Translations under genes and position numbers: made by a program
Source: a virus
IMG/VR virus record: IMGVR_UViG_3300031774_000133
Location: 1-25,929 of that record
Length of the DNA stretch: 25,929 nt
Reading direction: 5' to 3' (one strand)
Notes under the pieces: model-generated
The model's input: only the letters and a program-made list of their open reading frames with translations
What the model was told of the DNA's origin: nothing
Databases searched by the model: none
Part shown: positions 6,456 to 12,540 of the stretch, piece by piece
Numbering within the stretch: position 1 is the stretch's first letter
Layout: every line of letters starts with the position of its first letter

Positions 6456-7080
6456 GTCTGACATTTGCTGGATATGTTCCTCCCATATGTGGCATATATC
6501 CCCCCTGTCCTTGATTTAAATCAGGATAATATTTTACTGGAGTACTAGGACCTTGATTCAAAGCTGTTTTAACTCCTCCTAGAAGACCTCTTTCTTTCAA
6601 TCTTCTAATATTTTCTAAATATTTTTCAATTTGATACTGTTTATCCGCATAAGGAGTTGAAAAACCTGATCTTCCTGCTGCAAGGTCTATCGGAGGAGAA
6701 AAAGGATCTAAACCTTTAGGGTCCGTATAATCATCATATTCTCTTTGATACTGTTTTTGTAAATTGTCATAATCCTCTTTCCTTACATCACCAGTACTAG
6801 CAATATCAAATAAAGAACTGAAAATATCATCTAAGCCAGCTTTCTTAATACCTCCATAAGGTCGTGAAAAATTGTTTCTATCCGAACCTTGCACACCTCT
6901 AATAACACCTCTTACTTCACCTGGAAAATCCTTTTTTATAGGAAATAATGCTGGCCCTCCTGCAATATCTCCCTCATAAGGTAGTGGTACTACCGTCGCT
7001 CCTCCTCGATATATATCTATAGGTTCCATAACTGATCCTCCTCTGTAAGTACCTATTGGACCGAATCCACCAAATGTCAT
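6436..7080 (-). CDS. Virion-like low-complexity protein inside the replication module
   Basis: This 214-residue protein is rich in Gly, Pro, Tyr and Asp. It begins MTFGGFGPIGTYRGGSVMEP and has a second YRGG motif (IDIYRGGATVVP), a tyrosine- and aspartate-rich helix (YDNLQKQYQREYDDYTDPKG) and a Gly/Pro/Tyr-rich end (DLNQGQGGYMPHMGGTYPAN). The composition resembles the small virion-like proteins at 23122-23570 more than the replication proteins around it. It is encoded alone on the minus strand, converges with the membrane protein gene (20-base overlap) and diverges from the SSB operon. It could be a virion protein expressed late, but no family is recognised. Confidence 0.65.
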   Translation of the reverse strand: MTFGGFGPIGTYRGGSVMEPIDIYRGGATVVPLPYEGDIAGGPALFPIKKDFPGEVRGVIRGVQGSDRNNFSRPYGGIKKAGLDDIFSSLFDIASTGDVRKEDYDNLQKQYQREYDDYTDPKGLDPFSPPIDLAAGRSGFSTPYADKQYQIEKYLENIRRLKERGLLGGVKTALNQGPSTPVKYYPDLNQGQGGYMPHMGGTYPANVRPKRGFV

Positions 7081-7106
7081 ATCTGCTATCTCTAAGTAAA
7101 GATCTC

Positions 7107-7134
7107 TTGCTATTTTAAGTTACCCTAGTACACT
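7107..7134 (+). promoter_or_regulatory. Putative sigma70-type promoter of the SSB operon
   Basis: TTGCTA (7107-7112), a 16-base spacer and TACACT (7129-7134) resemble a bacterial sigma70 promoter with two mismatches in each box. The start of transcription would lie about 15 bases before ATG 7156. It sits in the short gap between divergent genes, where a promoter is needed. Confidence 0.35.
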
Positions 7135-7155
7135 AATCCTGCTGTTATAACTGCC

Positions 7156-7317
7156 ATGCCACCTCACGCTGAAAAACCTGATGAAATTTCCACCACAGAA
7201 CTCATCGATCTAGAACGAGGTTATAACGACCTCAGAAATCTTGCTGACGAACAGTTAGATAAGATTCACACGATACTTAAATCTCGTCTATCGAAGTCTC
7301 TTAAAACTGAATTATGA
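7156..7317 (+). CDS. Small charged protein coupled to SSB
   Basis: This 53-residue protein (MPPHAEKPDEISTTELIDLE...) is mostly one charged helix, likely a coiled coil (ERGYNDLRNLADEQLDKIHT). Its stop overlaps the SSB start (ATGA), a typical sign of translational coupling. The tight coupling suggests a partner of SSB or a replication accessory. No family is recognised. Confidence 0.7.
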   Translation: MPPHAEKPDEISTTELIDLERGYNDLRNLADEQLDKIHTILKSRLSKSLKTEL

Positions 7318-8072
7318 ATTTAATTACAGCGGCAGCAGTTTACACAGGAGACGACACCACTGCGAGTGGTCTTCGGACTATGCGCCTTGCAATAGAAGGT
7401 ACTGGTAAAAAACCGATTCCTATTCCTCTATTTGTATTACCTAGTTTTGCAGCTGGTGATACCTGTGCAGCTGGTGTCTTTGAACCTAATACAACTCTGC
7501 TAGTTAATGGTCGCCTATACCCCCATGAAGATGGGAAAATGTATCTGGTACCTACACAACCAATACAAGCGGTACCTACAAGTACAGCAATTAATCAAGT
7601 CTACTTAGCAGGAGGCGTTGGTTTCATTGGTGAACAATATAGAGAAGATGCATTTAACTTCGGTTTAATGTGTCAAGCTCCACCACAAAAGACTCTTGGC
7701 CACACTTGGCAAGACAGCCTTGGTTTCAGGATCGAGAGTTGGAGGGATGATGCAGAGAGGATGAAAAAATTCCTTTTCGTAGGTCGTCAAGTGGCTATGG
7801 GCGGTACTCTTAAATTTGAATGCTGGACTGGCAAAGATAATGTCACAAGGCACAATTATAAAATTAGAGTTAGAGCCTCTCAATACTCCTTCTTTGGTAA
7901 AAATAAAAAGACCGAAGATCTAGAGGCAAAAGTTAATGAGGCTTTAAAAGACTATGAGGCAACTAAAAAGGAACCTCAACACTTTGCTGATTCTCCCCAT
8001 CAACAAGCAATTGCTAAACCCAATCCTGCTCCTAAGAAAACAAAAGAGGTTGATGACGGGATTCCCTTTTGA
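7314..8072 (+). CDS. ssb: Single-stranded DNA-binding protein
   Basis: This 252-residue protein ends in KEVDDGIPF, the acidic D-D-x-I-P-F tail by which bacterial SSBs recruit partner proteins. The core from about residue 93 (NQVYLAGGVGFIGEQYREDA) to 196 fits one OB fold, with a strand pair KKFLFVGRQVAMGGTLKFEC and final strand NYKIRVRASQYSFFG. Residues 15-90 (LLVNGRLYPHEDGKMYLVPT) also look OB-like, so the protein may carry two OB folds in tandem rather than one. A proline-rich linker (KPNPAPKKTKE) precedes the tail. The protein is larger than E. coli SSB (178 residues). It would coat single-stranded DNA at the phage fork and lies between the polymerase and primase-helicase genes. Confidence 0.85.
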   Translation: MNLITAAAVYTGDDTTASGLRTMRLAIEGTGKKPIPIPLFVLPSFAAGDTCAAGVFEPNTTLLVNGRLYPHEDGKMYLVPTQPIQAVPTSTAINQVYLAGGVGFIGEQYREDAFNFGLMCQAPPQKTLGHTWQDSLGFRIESWRDDAERMKKFLFVGRQVAMGGTLKFECWTGKDNVTRHNYKIRVRASQYSFFGKNKKTEDLEAKVNEALKDYEATKKEPQHFADSPHQQAIAKPNPAPKKTKEVDDGIPF

Positions 8073-8128
8073 TAACCTTGTAACGCTGGTAGATCCAGCC
8101 CAACCTAACTGAACACTCTGAACTACTT

Positions 8129-9040
8129 ATGTCTGTATTAGACCGTTTTAAGGACACTGAAAAATACCCACGTCAAATGCGTGAACTTGGTATGCTTCTA
8201 ATCCTTAACAGAAGAAAAGATCCTGGGATATTCCTGAAGGACACACATGCTGATCGTTGTGGATGGTTTGGAAAACCGTCACAATTCCCTGATGCTGAAC
8301 ACACCGAAGAAGAATTTGGTGGTGGCGCAATAGAGGAAGGTATTTTATTCCGCACCCCTCGAATAATTATTTTACGTGGTGGTTATAAAGATGATCCTAC
8401 CTTCGTTGAAAACAGCGAAGAAAAAGGTGCTATTGAAGGTCTCTACGGAGACATGAATCACCTCTGGGATACATGGAAAGAAAGAAACCCAGATAAGCCA
8501 GTTCCATATAGAAGAAGACGCCTAGTTCTCTGCTATCTAGTAGATGCAAAAGGTGCTCCTGTTCATAAGAAGCCTTTAATCCTCTCTATCCATGGTGGAG
8601 CTGCAAGACTTCTATGCCAAAAGTATTCACAGTTCCTAGAACAACTGGAAACTGCCTACGCTAATCACACTGGGGACAAAGCAGCACAAGGCTTTGGTGA
8701 AAAAATGTGCTCCTCTGTCATATGGACACCTACCTTTGGTAGTGAAAAATATGGTGACAAGAGAAAATCTGATATTGCTGTCCCAGAGTCATGGGAAATT
8801 CCAGATGAGGATAATATCCTAAACTTCTGGCCTAAAAAAGCAGCCGATATTGATCATCTTGAAGAAGTATGGGAAAGTTGCCCACCAGAGGTATACGCCA
8901 ACAAATACTTCAAGCAGTGTGAGAAGGAGATCGGTTTCCATGCTCTCAAACCAGGGGTAGATATTACTAACCCTGTACTTCCTGCAACTACTCTTGGAGA
9001 AAGAGATGAGGCAGGTGCGCTTGCTGGTGGACTGACCTAA
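8129..9040 (+). CDS. DUF5895-like protein
   Basis: This 303-residue protein matches what I remember of DUF5895, a family of cyanobacteria and their phages. It has an early PGIFLKDTHADRCGWF segment, then GAIEEGILFRTPRIIIL, then PYRRRRLVLCYLVDAKGAPV with HKKPLILSIHGGAARL. The function of the family is not established to my knowledge. Its place directly after SSB within the replication module hints at a role in DNA metabolism or takeover; this is inference. A 5-bp hairpin (GCTGG/CCAGC, 8085-8099) lies in the gap after SSB. The stop shares four bases with the stop of a small minus-strand frame, and a strong terminator follows 24 bases later. Confidence 0.75.
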   Translation: MSVLDRFKDTEKYPRQMRELGMLLILNRRKDPGIFLKDTHADRCGWFGKPSQFPDAEHTEEEFGGGAIEEGILFRTPRIIILRGGYKDDPTFVENSEEKGAIEGLYGDMNHLWDTWKERNPDKPVPYRRRRLVLCYLVDAKGAPVHKKPLILSIHGGAARLLCQKYSQFLEQLETAYANHTGDKAAQGFGEKMCSSVIWTPTFGSEKYGDKRKSDIAVPESWEIPDEDNILNFWPKKAADIDHLEEVWESCPPEVYANKYFKQCEKEIGFHALKPGVDITNPVLPATTLGERDEAGALAGGLT

Positions 9041-9189
9041 GTCTTTTTTAAATCTAAATAATTAGCGGAGAGCTTTAACTGAGTCTTCTCCGCTTTTTTT
9101 ATGATCTCTTTTGCTTGTTTTCTAGAAGTACATCTTTCTGCTTTAGTTGCAAGCTTTACCAATTTTCTATGCTGTTTAGCTGGATTCAA
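9037..9189 (-). CDS. Small basic protein, convergent with the DUF5895 gene
   Basis: The frame starts at TTG 9189 and encodes 50 residues, MNPAKQHRKLVKLATKAERC then TSRKQAKEIIKKAEKTQLK. It is lysine-rich and predicted fully helical. It begins three bases beyond the stop of the minus-strand gene at 9193-9441 and could be coupled to it. It ends in CTAA shared with the stop of the plus-strand DUF5895 gene. The plus-strand terminator at 9064-9100 lies inside it. There is no Shine-Dalgarno and the start codon is TTG, so I am only moderately confident. The clean helix and exact junctions are the support. Confidence 0.45.
   Translation of the reverse strand: MNPAKQHRKLVKLATKAERCTSRKQAKEIIKKAEKTQLKLSANYLDLKKT
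9064..9100 (+). terminator. Rho-independent terminator after the DUF5895 gene
   Basis: AGCGGAGA and TCTCCGCT form a perfect 8-bp, GC-rich stem with a 15-base loop, followed by a run of Ts. It ends the SSB-DUF5895 transcription unit. It also lies within the convergent minus-strand frame 9037-9189; there the stem is not followed by a U-tract. Confidence 0.88.
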
Positions 9190-9192
9190 TAG

Positions 9193-9441
9193 TTAATTAC
9201 TGTGAGATTTCGTGACCATACCAGACGTCTCACCCTTTGCTAATTGCTTACACAATCCACGTATTATTGCTTGACGTTGCATAGTAATCATTAATAAGTT
9301 TATTGCAGCCATTCTTAACTTTTCTGGATCTCTAATTGATAGTAATTCACGTGAAATAGATTCCATTGTGAATTCATCTTCCAGTGTGGGAGCTGTATCA
9401 GAAGCATCAAAAGCTATTTCTGTAATCCGAAATTCTTTCAT
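9193..9441 (-). CDS. Hypothetical protein, minus-strand island
   Basis: I choose ATG 9441 (82 residues, MKEFRITEIAFDASDTAPTL) because AGGTG lies five bases upstream. A GTG two codons earlier is possible. The protein has an acidic N-terminal half and a C-terminal helical part (PEKLRMAAINLLMITMQRQA, IIRGLCKQLAKGE) that recalls small cyanophage proteins of unknown role. With the following 50-residue frame it forms a two-gene minus-strand island between two plus-strand operons. No family is recognised. Confidence 0.65.
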   Translation of the reverse strand: MKEFRITEIAFDASDTAPTLEDEFTMESISRELLSIRDPEKLRMAAINLLMITMQRQAIIRGLCKQLAKGETSGMVTKSHSN

Positions 9442-9479
9442 AAGCACCTATCTTATATAAACCAGTCTACCTAGCCTGA

Positions 9480-9507
9480 TTGACAGAAACGGTATAAACA
9501 CTACAAT
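9480..9507 (+). promoter_or_regulatory. Strong sigma70-like promoter
   Basis: A perfect TTGACA (9480-9485), a 16-base spacer and TACAAT (9502-9507) make the best bacterial-type promoter in the window. Transcription would start near 9514, about 17 bases before ATG 9531. It would drive the gene cluster that leads to the nuclease and primase-helicase, using the host RNA polymerase. Confidence 0.65.
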
Positions 9508-9530
9508 TTACGCAGGAAGAATAAGACTTA

Positions 9531-9668
9531 ATGGCAAAATCTAGATGGAATGATGGTCAACGAACAATAGAAGCATATCCTAAAAAGACTTCAATAGGTA
9601 ATGGGAGACGTAAAAATGGCTCTTACAAATGGAAAAGAAAGAAAAAATATAGAGGTCAAGGAAGATAA
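9531..9668 (+). CDS. Small very basic protein
   Basis: This 45-residue protein (MAKSRWNDGQRTIEAYPKKT...) is about one third Lys and Arg and ends SYKWKRKKKYRGQGR. It lies directly behind a strong promoter, with AGGAAG about ten bases before the ATG. Its stop overlaps the next start (TAATG). The charge suggests nucleic-acid binding. No family is recognised. Confidence 0.7.
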   Translation: MAKSRWNDGQRTIEAYPKKTSIGNGRRKNGSYKWKRKKKYRGQGR

Positions 9669-10270
9669 TGGCCGATAAAGCAACCTATTTACAGTTGTTG
9701 GAACATGGTCAACAAATAGATTTTCTTCTTAATTCTCCAGAAGTTGAAGAGGATGAAAAAAAAGAATTAATCTATATATGGGACTCTCTTAAAACCAGAG
9801 AAGAATCAAAATTCGATGCAATAATCGGAGTTATTAAAGAGTGTGATAAACAGGTTGATAATTTAGAACAGGAGATTTCAGAGCTAAAAACAAATCAAGA
9901 ACACTGGAAAAAGAAGAGAGAAAACATTATTAACATAATTAAATTGGCATATGAGAAAAGGTTAATAAGCTCAAAACCAACTGGTAATAAGTATCAAGCC
10001 ACAATTAAAGCAGTACGCTCCAAATTAATCTCTAACTTTGATTTATGGAATGATAAAGAAAAACGAACATTTGGACTGAAGAAAAGCACAATAATTAAAC
10101 GAATTTTTAATAATAAAATTATTCAAGAGGAGATTGAAGATTTACCAGATAAAGAAAGGATGAGAGAAATTATGGAAGATTTTCCAGAAAATGGCCCCTC
10201 CCCAGCTAAATTAGTAAAAAGAGTCTCATTAGCTTATAGATTGAGAAAGAGAATTAAGAAAGGCATATAG
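9668..10270 (+). CDS. Gp157-like coiled-coil protein
   Basis: This 200-residue protein fits the Siphovirus Gp157 family. It has an N-terminal LLEHGQQIDFLLNS segment and the typical EESKFDAIIGVIKECDKQVD stretch. A coiled coil follows (LEQEISELKTNQEHWKKKRE), then a switch to a basic beta/helix part (NKYQATIKAVRSKLI). The second half (about 120-200) is helical and basic. Gp157-like proteins commonly lie in phage replication modules near SSB or recombination genes; their biochemical role is not settled. The context here, upstream of a RecB-like nuclease, is the usual one. The start overlaps the previous stop by one base. Confidence 0.8.
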   Translation: MADKATYLQLLEHGQQIDFLLNSPEVEEDEKKELIYIWDSLKTREESKFDAIIGVIKECDKQVDNLEQEISELKTNQEHWKKKRENIINIIKLAYEKRLISSKPTGNKYQATIKAVRSKLISNFDLWNDKEKRTFGLKKSTIIKRIFNNKIIQEEIEDLPDKERMREIMEDFPENGPSPAKLVKRVSLAYRLRKRIKKGI

Positions 10271-10307
10271 AGCCAAGCTAAGATTAACTGCCATCGAAAA
10301 TCTAAAA

Positions 10308-10430
10308 ATGACTGAAGAAAATACGACTACAAAAATAATTTGCCCTGATTGCAACAGAGTTCATAAAAAAACTGAACCATGTGTTTGCAAAAAAGTTGAC
10401 TACATTGATCCAAATCCATTTGATAGATAA
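10308..10430 (+). CDS. Mini zinc-ribbon protein
   Basis: This 40-residue protein carries two cysteine pairs, CPDC at residues 12-15 and CVC at 25-27, spaced like a zinc ribbon (IICPDCNRVHKKTEPCVCKK). It ends VDYIDPNPFDR, where the NPF-acidic end resembles a short partner-binding tail. It would bind zinc and may contact nucleic acid or a protein. No named family is recognised; the cysteine arrangement is what supports it. Confidence 0.6.
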   Translation: MTEENTTTKIICPDCNRVHKKTEPCVCKKVDYIDPNPFDR

Positions 10431-10483
10431 GTCTTGATCTTGGTTTAGAGGGGATAATCTATTCTTGTTGTCGCCCTTTAATA

Positions 10484-10723
10484 GTGAGAACTCAAAAGAA
10501 ACTGAAATACCGTGGTGGTCCTTCTGAAATACTGGAGTCCCTAATGTTTGCTGGCTATGAAATTAAAGCCCTAAAACATGGTAATACTGGTCATGTACTC
10601 TACAAATTCCCTAGTAAAATTCACGATTGGGAGCCTTGCTGGACAATGGATCTACAGACAGCAAAAAATGGAGTTGAAAAATATAATCAACAATTAGGAA
10701 AAAAAGGAAAAGAAACGGAGTGA
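10484..10723 (+). CDS. Small GHV-motif protein 1
   Basis: This 79-residue protein starts at GTG 10484 (MRTQKKLKYRGGPSEILESL). It has a compact segment NTGHVLYKFPSKIHDW followed by EPCWTMDLQTAKNGVEKYNQ. The pattern G-H/T-V-x-aromatic/basic, then Cys, then eight or nine residues to an Ala in a terminal helix, recurs in the tiny proteins at 11372-11554 and 24572-24736. It may be a small beta-hairpin plus helix fold. The start lacks a Shine-Dalgarno. Function is unknown. Confidence 0.6.
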   Translation: MRTQKKLKYRGGPSEILESLMFAGYEIKALKHGNTGHVLYKFPSKIHDWEPCWTMDLQTAKNGVEKYNQQLGKKGKETE

Positions 10724-10767
10724 GATAACCGTAGAATCTAACCTGTACTAAATTTGGAAAGCAAATA

Positions 10768-11022
10768 ATGGTAAGGCCATTAATGACAAACCTTATGGAT
10801 GACCTTGCAAAAGACATTCATAACTACCTACTCGAAATCTCTACAGAGTTCGAGGGGAAACATCTTGTACTTATACCAATTACTGAAGTCGTTAAAAAAT
10901 TTGGACGCAATCATAGAACTATTCAACGCCGTATACATGCATTGAAAGATGAGGGGCTATTGGACCCTGTAATAAAAAGGAATACTATAGCTTTATATCA
11001 CATTCACAATTTTGATGACTAA
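10768..11022 (+). CDS. Winged-helix/HTH DNA-binding protein
   Basis: This 84-residue protein contains a clear helix-turn-helix, ITEVVKKFGRNHRTIQRRIH, followed by ALKDEGLLDPVIKRNTIALY, which fits the last helix and beta wing of a winged-helix domain. The N-terminal helix (MDDLAKDIHNYLLEISTEFE) could mediate dimers. It is likely a small phage transcription regulator or a DNA-binding replication accessory. GGAAAG seven bases before ATG 10768 supports the start; ATG 10783 with AAGG is an alternative. The next gene begins two bases after its stop. Confidence 0.75.
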   Translation: MVRPLMTNLMDDLAKDIHNYLLEISTEFEGKHLVLIPITEVVKKFGRNHRTIQRRIHALKDEGLLDPVIKRNTIALYHIHNFDD

Positions 11023-11024
11023 TT

Positions 11025-11342
11025 ATGCCCGAAAGCTCCACTCCCGATCCAAATCTTGATCATCTAGATTTTCTGATTTCATCTTTCACAGATAATGGAA
11101 AATCACTTAGAGGTTTTGTTAATAACCCACAGGAACTCTCTATTTGTATTTTGACCGCAGGTCTACTTGCTAACTCAAAGTTAATGATTGGTCCTGAAGA
11201 TGCAATTAAATCTGCTTTTGATATCCATGCACGAATTCAAGCACATGTAGGTAAGTTCCAAAACATGCAGTTTGCGCAAAGAATCGACAATTGTTTCAAT
11301 ACAAATCCTGAAGAACGTCCTCCAGAAATAGAACACGATTAG
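11025..11342 (+). CDS. Hypothetical protein coupled to the HTH gene
   Basis: This 105-residue protein starts two bases after the HTH gene. It has an acidic N-terminus (MPESSTPDPNLDHLDFLISS), a hydrophobic centre (ELSICILTAGLLANSK) and a helical part (AIKSAFDIHARIQAHVGKFQ). It is alpha-helical and not clearly membrane-bound. No family is recognised. Coupling suggests it may act with the HTH protein. Confidence 0.65.
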   Translation: MPESSTPDPNLDHLDFLISSFTDNGKSLRGFVNNPQELSICILTAGLLANSKLMIGPEDAIKSAFDIHARIQAHVGKFQNMQFAQRIDNCFNTNPEERPPEIEHD

Positions 11343-11371
11343 AGATAGAATAGAAAAACACCAACATCCTG

Positions 11372-11554
11372 ATGATGAAAAAACCAGAGTTAGTTCTAAC
11401 AACTCCTCAAGGAGGTACTGTCCATAAATACCCATTAACTGGAGGAAAAAGTACCTTTGAACGTTACTTAAGTTGCTATACAGGGAGCTGTAAATTCTTT
11501 AACGATATGGATGAGGCTAAAAAACACTTAGTTACCGTAGAACCTACGAGTTGA
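11372..11554 (+). CDS. Small GHV-motif protein 2
   Basis: This 60-residue protein (MMKKPELVLTTPQGGTVHKY...) has the segment GGTVHKYPLTGG, then SCKFFNDMDEAKKHL. The spacing from Cys to the helix Ala is close to that in the proteins at 10484-10723 and 24572-24736. A beta hairpin followed by an amphipathic helix is predicted. No family is recognised. It lies between the HTH pair and the nuclease gene. Confidence 0.6.
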   Translation: MMKKPELVLTTPQGGTVHKYPLTGGKSTFERYLSCYTGSCKFFNDMDEAKKHLVTVEPTS

Positions 11555-11601
11555 GCAAGATTAAGTAAGGTTATTCTCCTTAGAGCTGATATAAAGACTT
11601 C

Positions 11602-12426
11602 TTGGATTATCGCTCTGAAGGTGACACACGTCTCACTATTGATGGATCTCGACATTATAAAACTCCATATGGCGCATTACCTTCAGTAACTACTATTCTT
11701 TCAGCTACTTCAGGTAGTAAAGCTGCTTTAGAACGTTGGGCAAAAAAGAATCCAGGAGGAAGAGAAGCCGCCGCTGCTAGAGGAACAAAAGTACACTCTC
11801 TAATGGAAGAATTTCTATTAGGAAAAGATACAGATCCTCAAATTAATGATCCTGAAATTGCAGATTTTTGGAATGGTTTACCTCAAAATTTAGAAAAATT
11901 AGAAAAAATTGTATGGGCAGAAAATCCTGCTAATCCTGATGATTTCTCATGGGTAGTTGGAGGGGATGGTGTCTCTCGCGTATGGCATCCCGGAAGAAAT
12001 AAAGAAAAAAACTGGGGATGGGCAGGTACTCCAGATATCGTTGCTGAATATAAAGGTAAAGTTGTACTGGGAGACCTAAAAACAAGTAATGGTCCCTACT
12101 TTGCTCGTTGGCCTGGCTCAGATACCCCTAAAAATTTGTATGGGATGAAGAGAGCAGGTTTCATGAAATATTCAAAATGTCAAATGCAGATGGCAGCCTA
12201 TGCCCTAGCTCTGGAACACACAGTAAATATAAAACCAGAATTGATTATGACCTTTGTGGCAACACGGGAAACCGTTCAAGTCTTTGTTATACAAAGTTCA
12301 ACAATCGAAAAATATAAAGAGAAATGGCTTGATGCTGTCGAGAAATATTACACAGAAATACTCCCTGCTCAAGAAGCTGAAAAATTAGAAATGGATGCCG
12401 TAAACGAGGATAAAAAGACAGATTAA
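11602..12426 (+). CDS. PD-(D/E)XK nuclease, RecB/Cas4-like
   Basis: This 274-residue protein shows the RecB/Cas4-type nuclease core. His65 lies in RGTKVHSLMEEFL, Asp145 in GTPDIVAEYKG, and the Asp158-x-Lys160 pair in VVLGDLKTS. The Gln-helix is KCQMQMAAYALALE with Gln196 and Tyr200. It lacks the cysteine cluster of iron-sulphur Cas4 enzymes. Such phage exonucleases process ends for recombination or recycle host DNA. The start is TTG 11602 because no other start occurs before the conserved N-terminal part (PSVTTILSAT, the usual lead of this family). No ribosome binding site is seen. It lies just upstream of the primase-helicase in the same operon. Function class is firm; the exact substrate is inferred. 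Confidence 0.88.
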   Translation: MDYRSEGDTRLTIDGSRHYKTPYGALPSVTTILSATSGSKAALERWAKKNPGGREAAAARGTKVHSLMEEFLLGKDTDPQINDPEIADFWNGLPQNLEKLEKIVWAENPANPDDFSWVVGGDGVSRVWHPGRNKEKNWGWAGTPDIVAEYKGKVVLGDLKTSNGPYFARWPGSDTPKNLYGMKRAGFMKYSKCQMQMAAYALALEHTVNIKPELIMTFVATRETVQVFVIQSSTIEKYKEKWLDAVEKYYTEILPAQEAEKLEMDAVNEDKKTD

Positions 12427-12540
12427 TTCCTTATAAATTAGAGATACAGAAAAAGTTTAGGATAAAAAACTGGCTAAATAGGTAAAAACCGCTAACCTCA
12501 ATCTGGTATCAACATCTTATTACGCGAACGAGACAAAACT

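Noticed and set aside
10611-11435. Minus-strand frames at 10611-10817 and 11181-11435
   Set aside because: They are antisense to plus-strand genes with HTH or coupled starts and look like hydrophobic antisense artefacts.
11602-12426. Cas4 as part of a CRISPR adaptation system
   Set aside because: The Cas4-like nuclease lacks the cysteine cluster, and no cas1, cas2 or array is present; phage RecB-like nucleases of this type are common.
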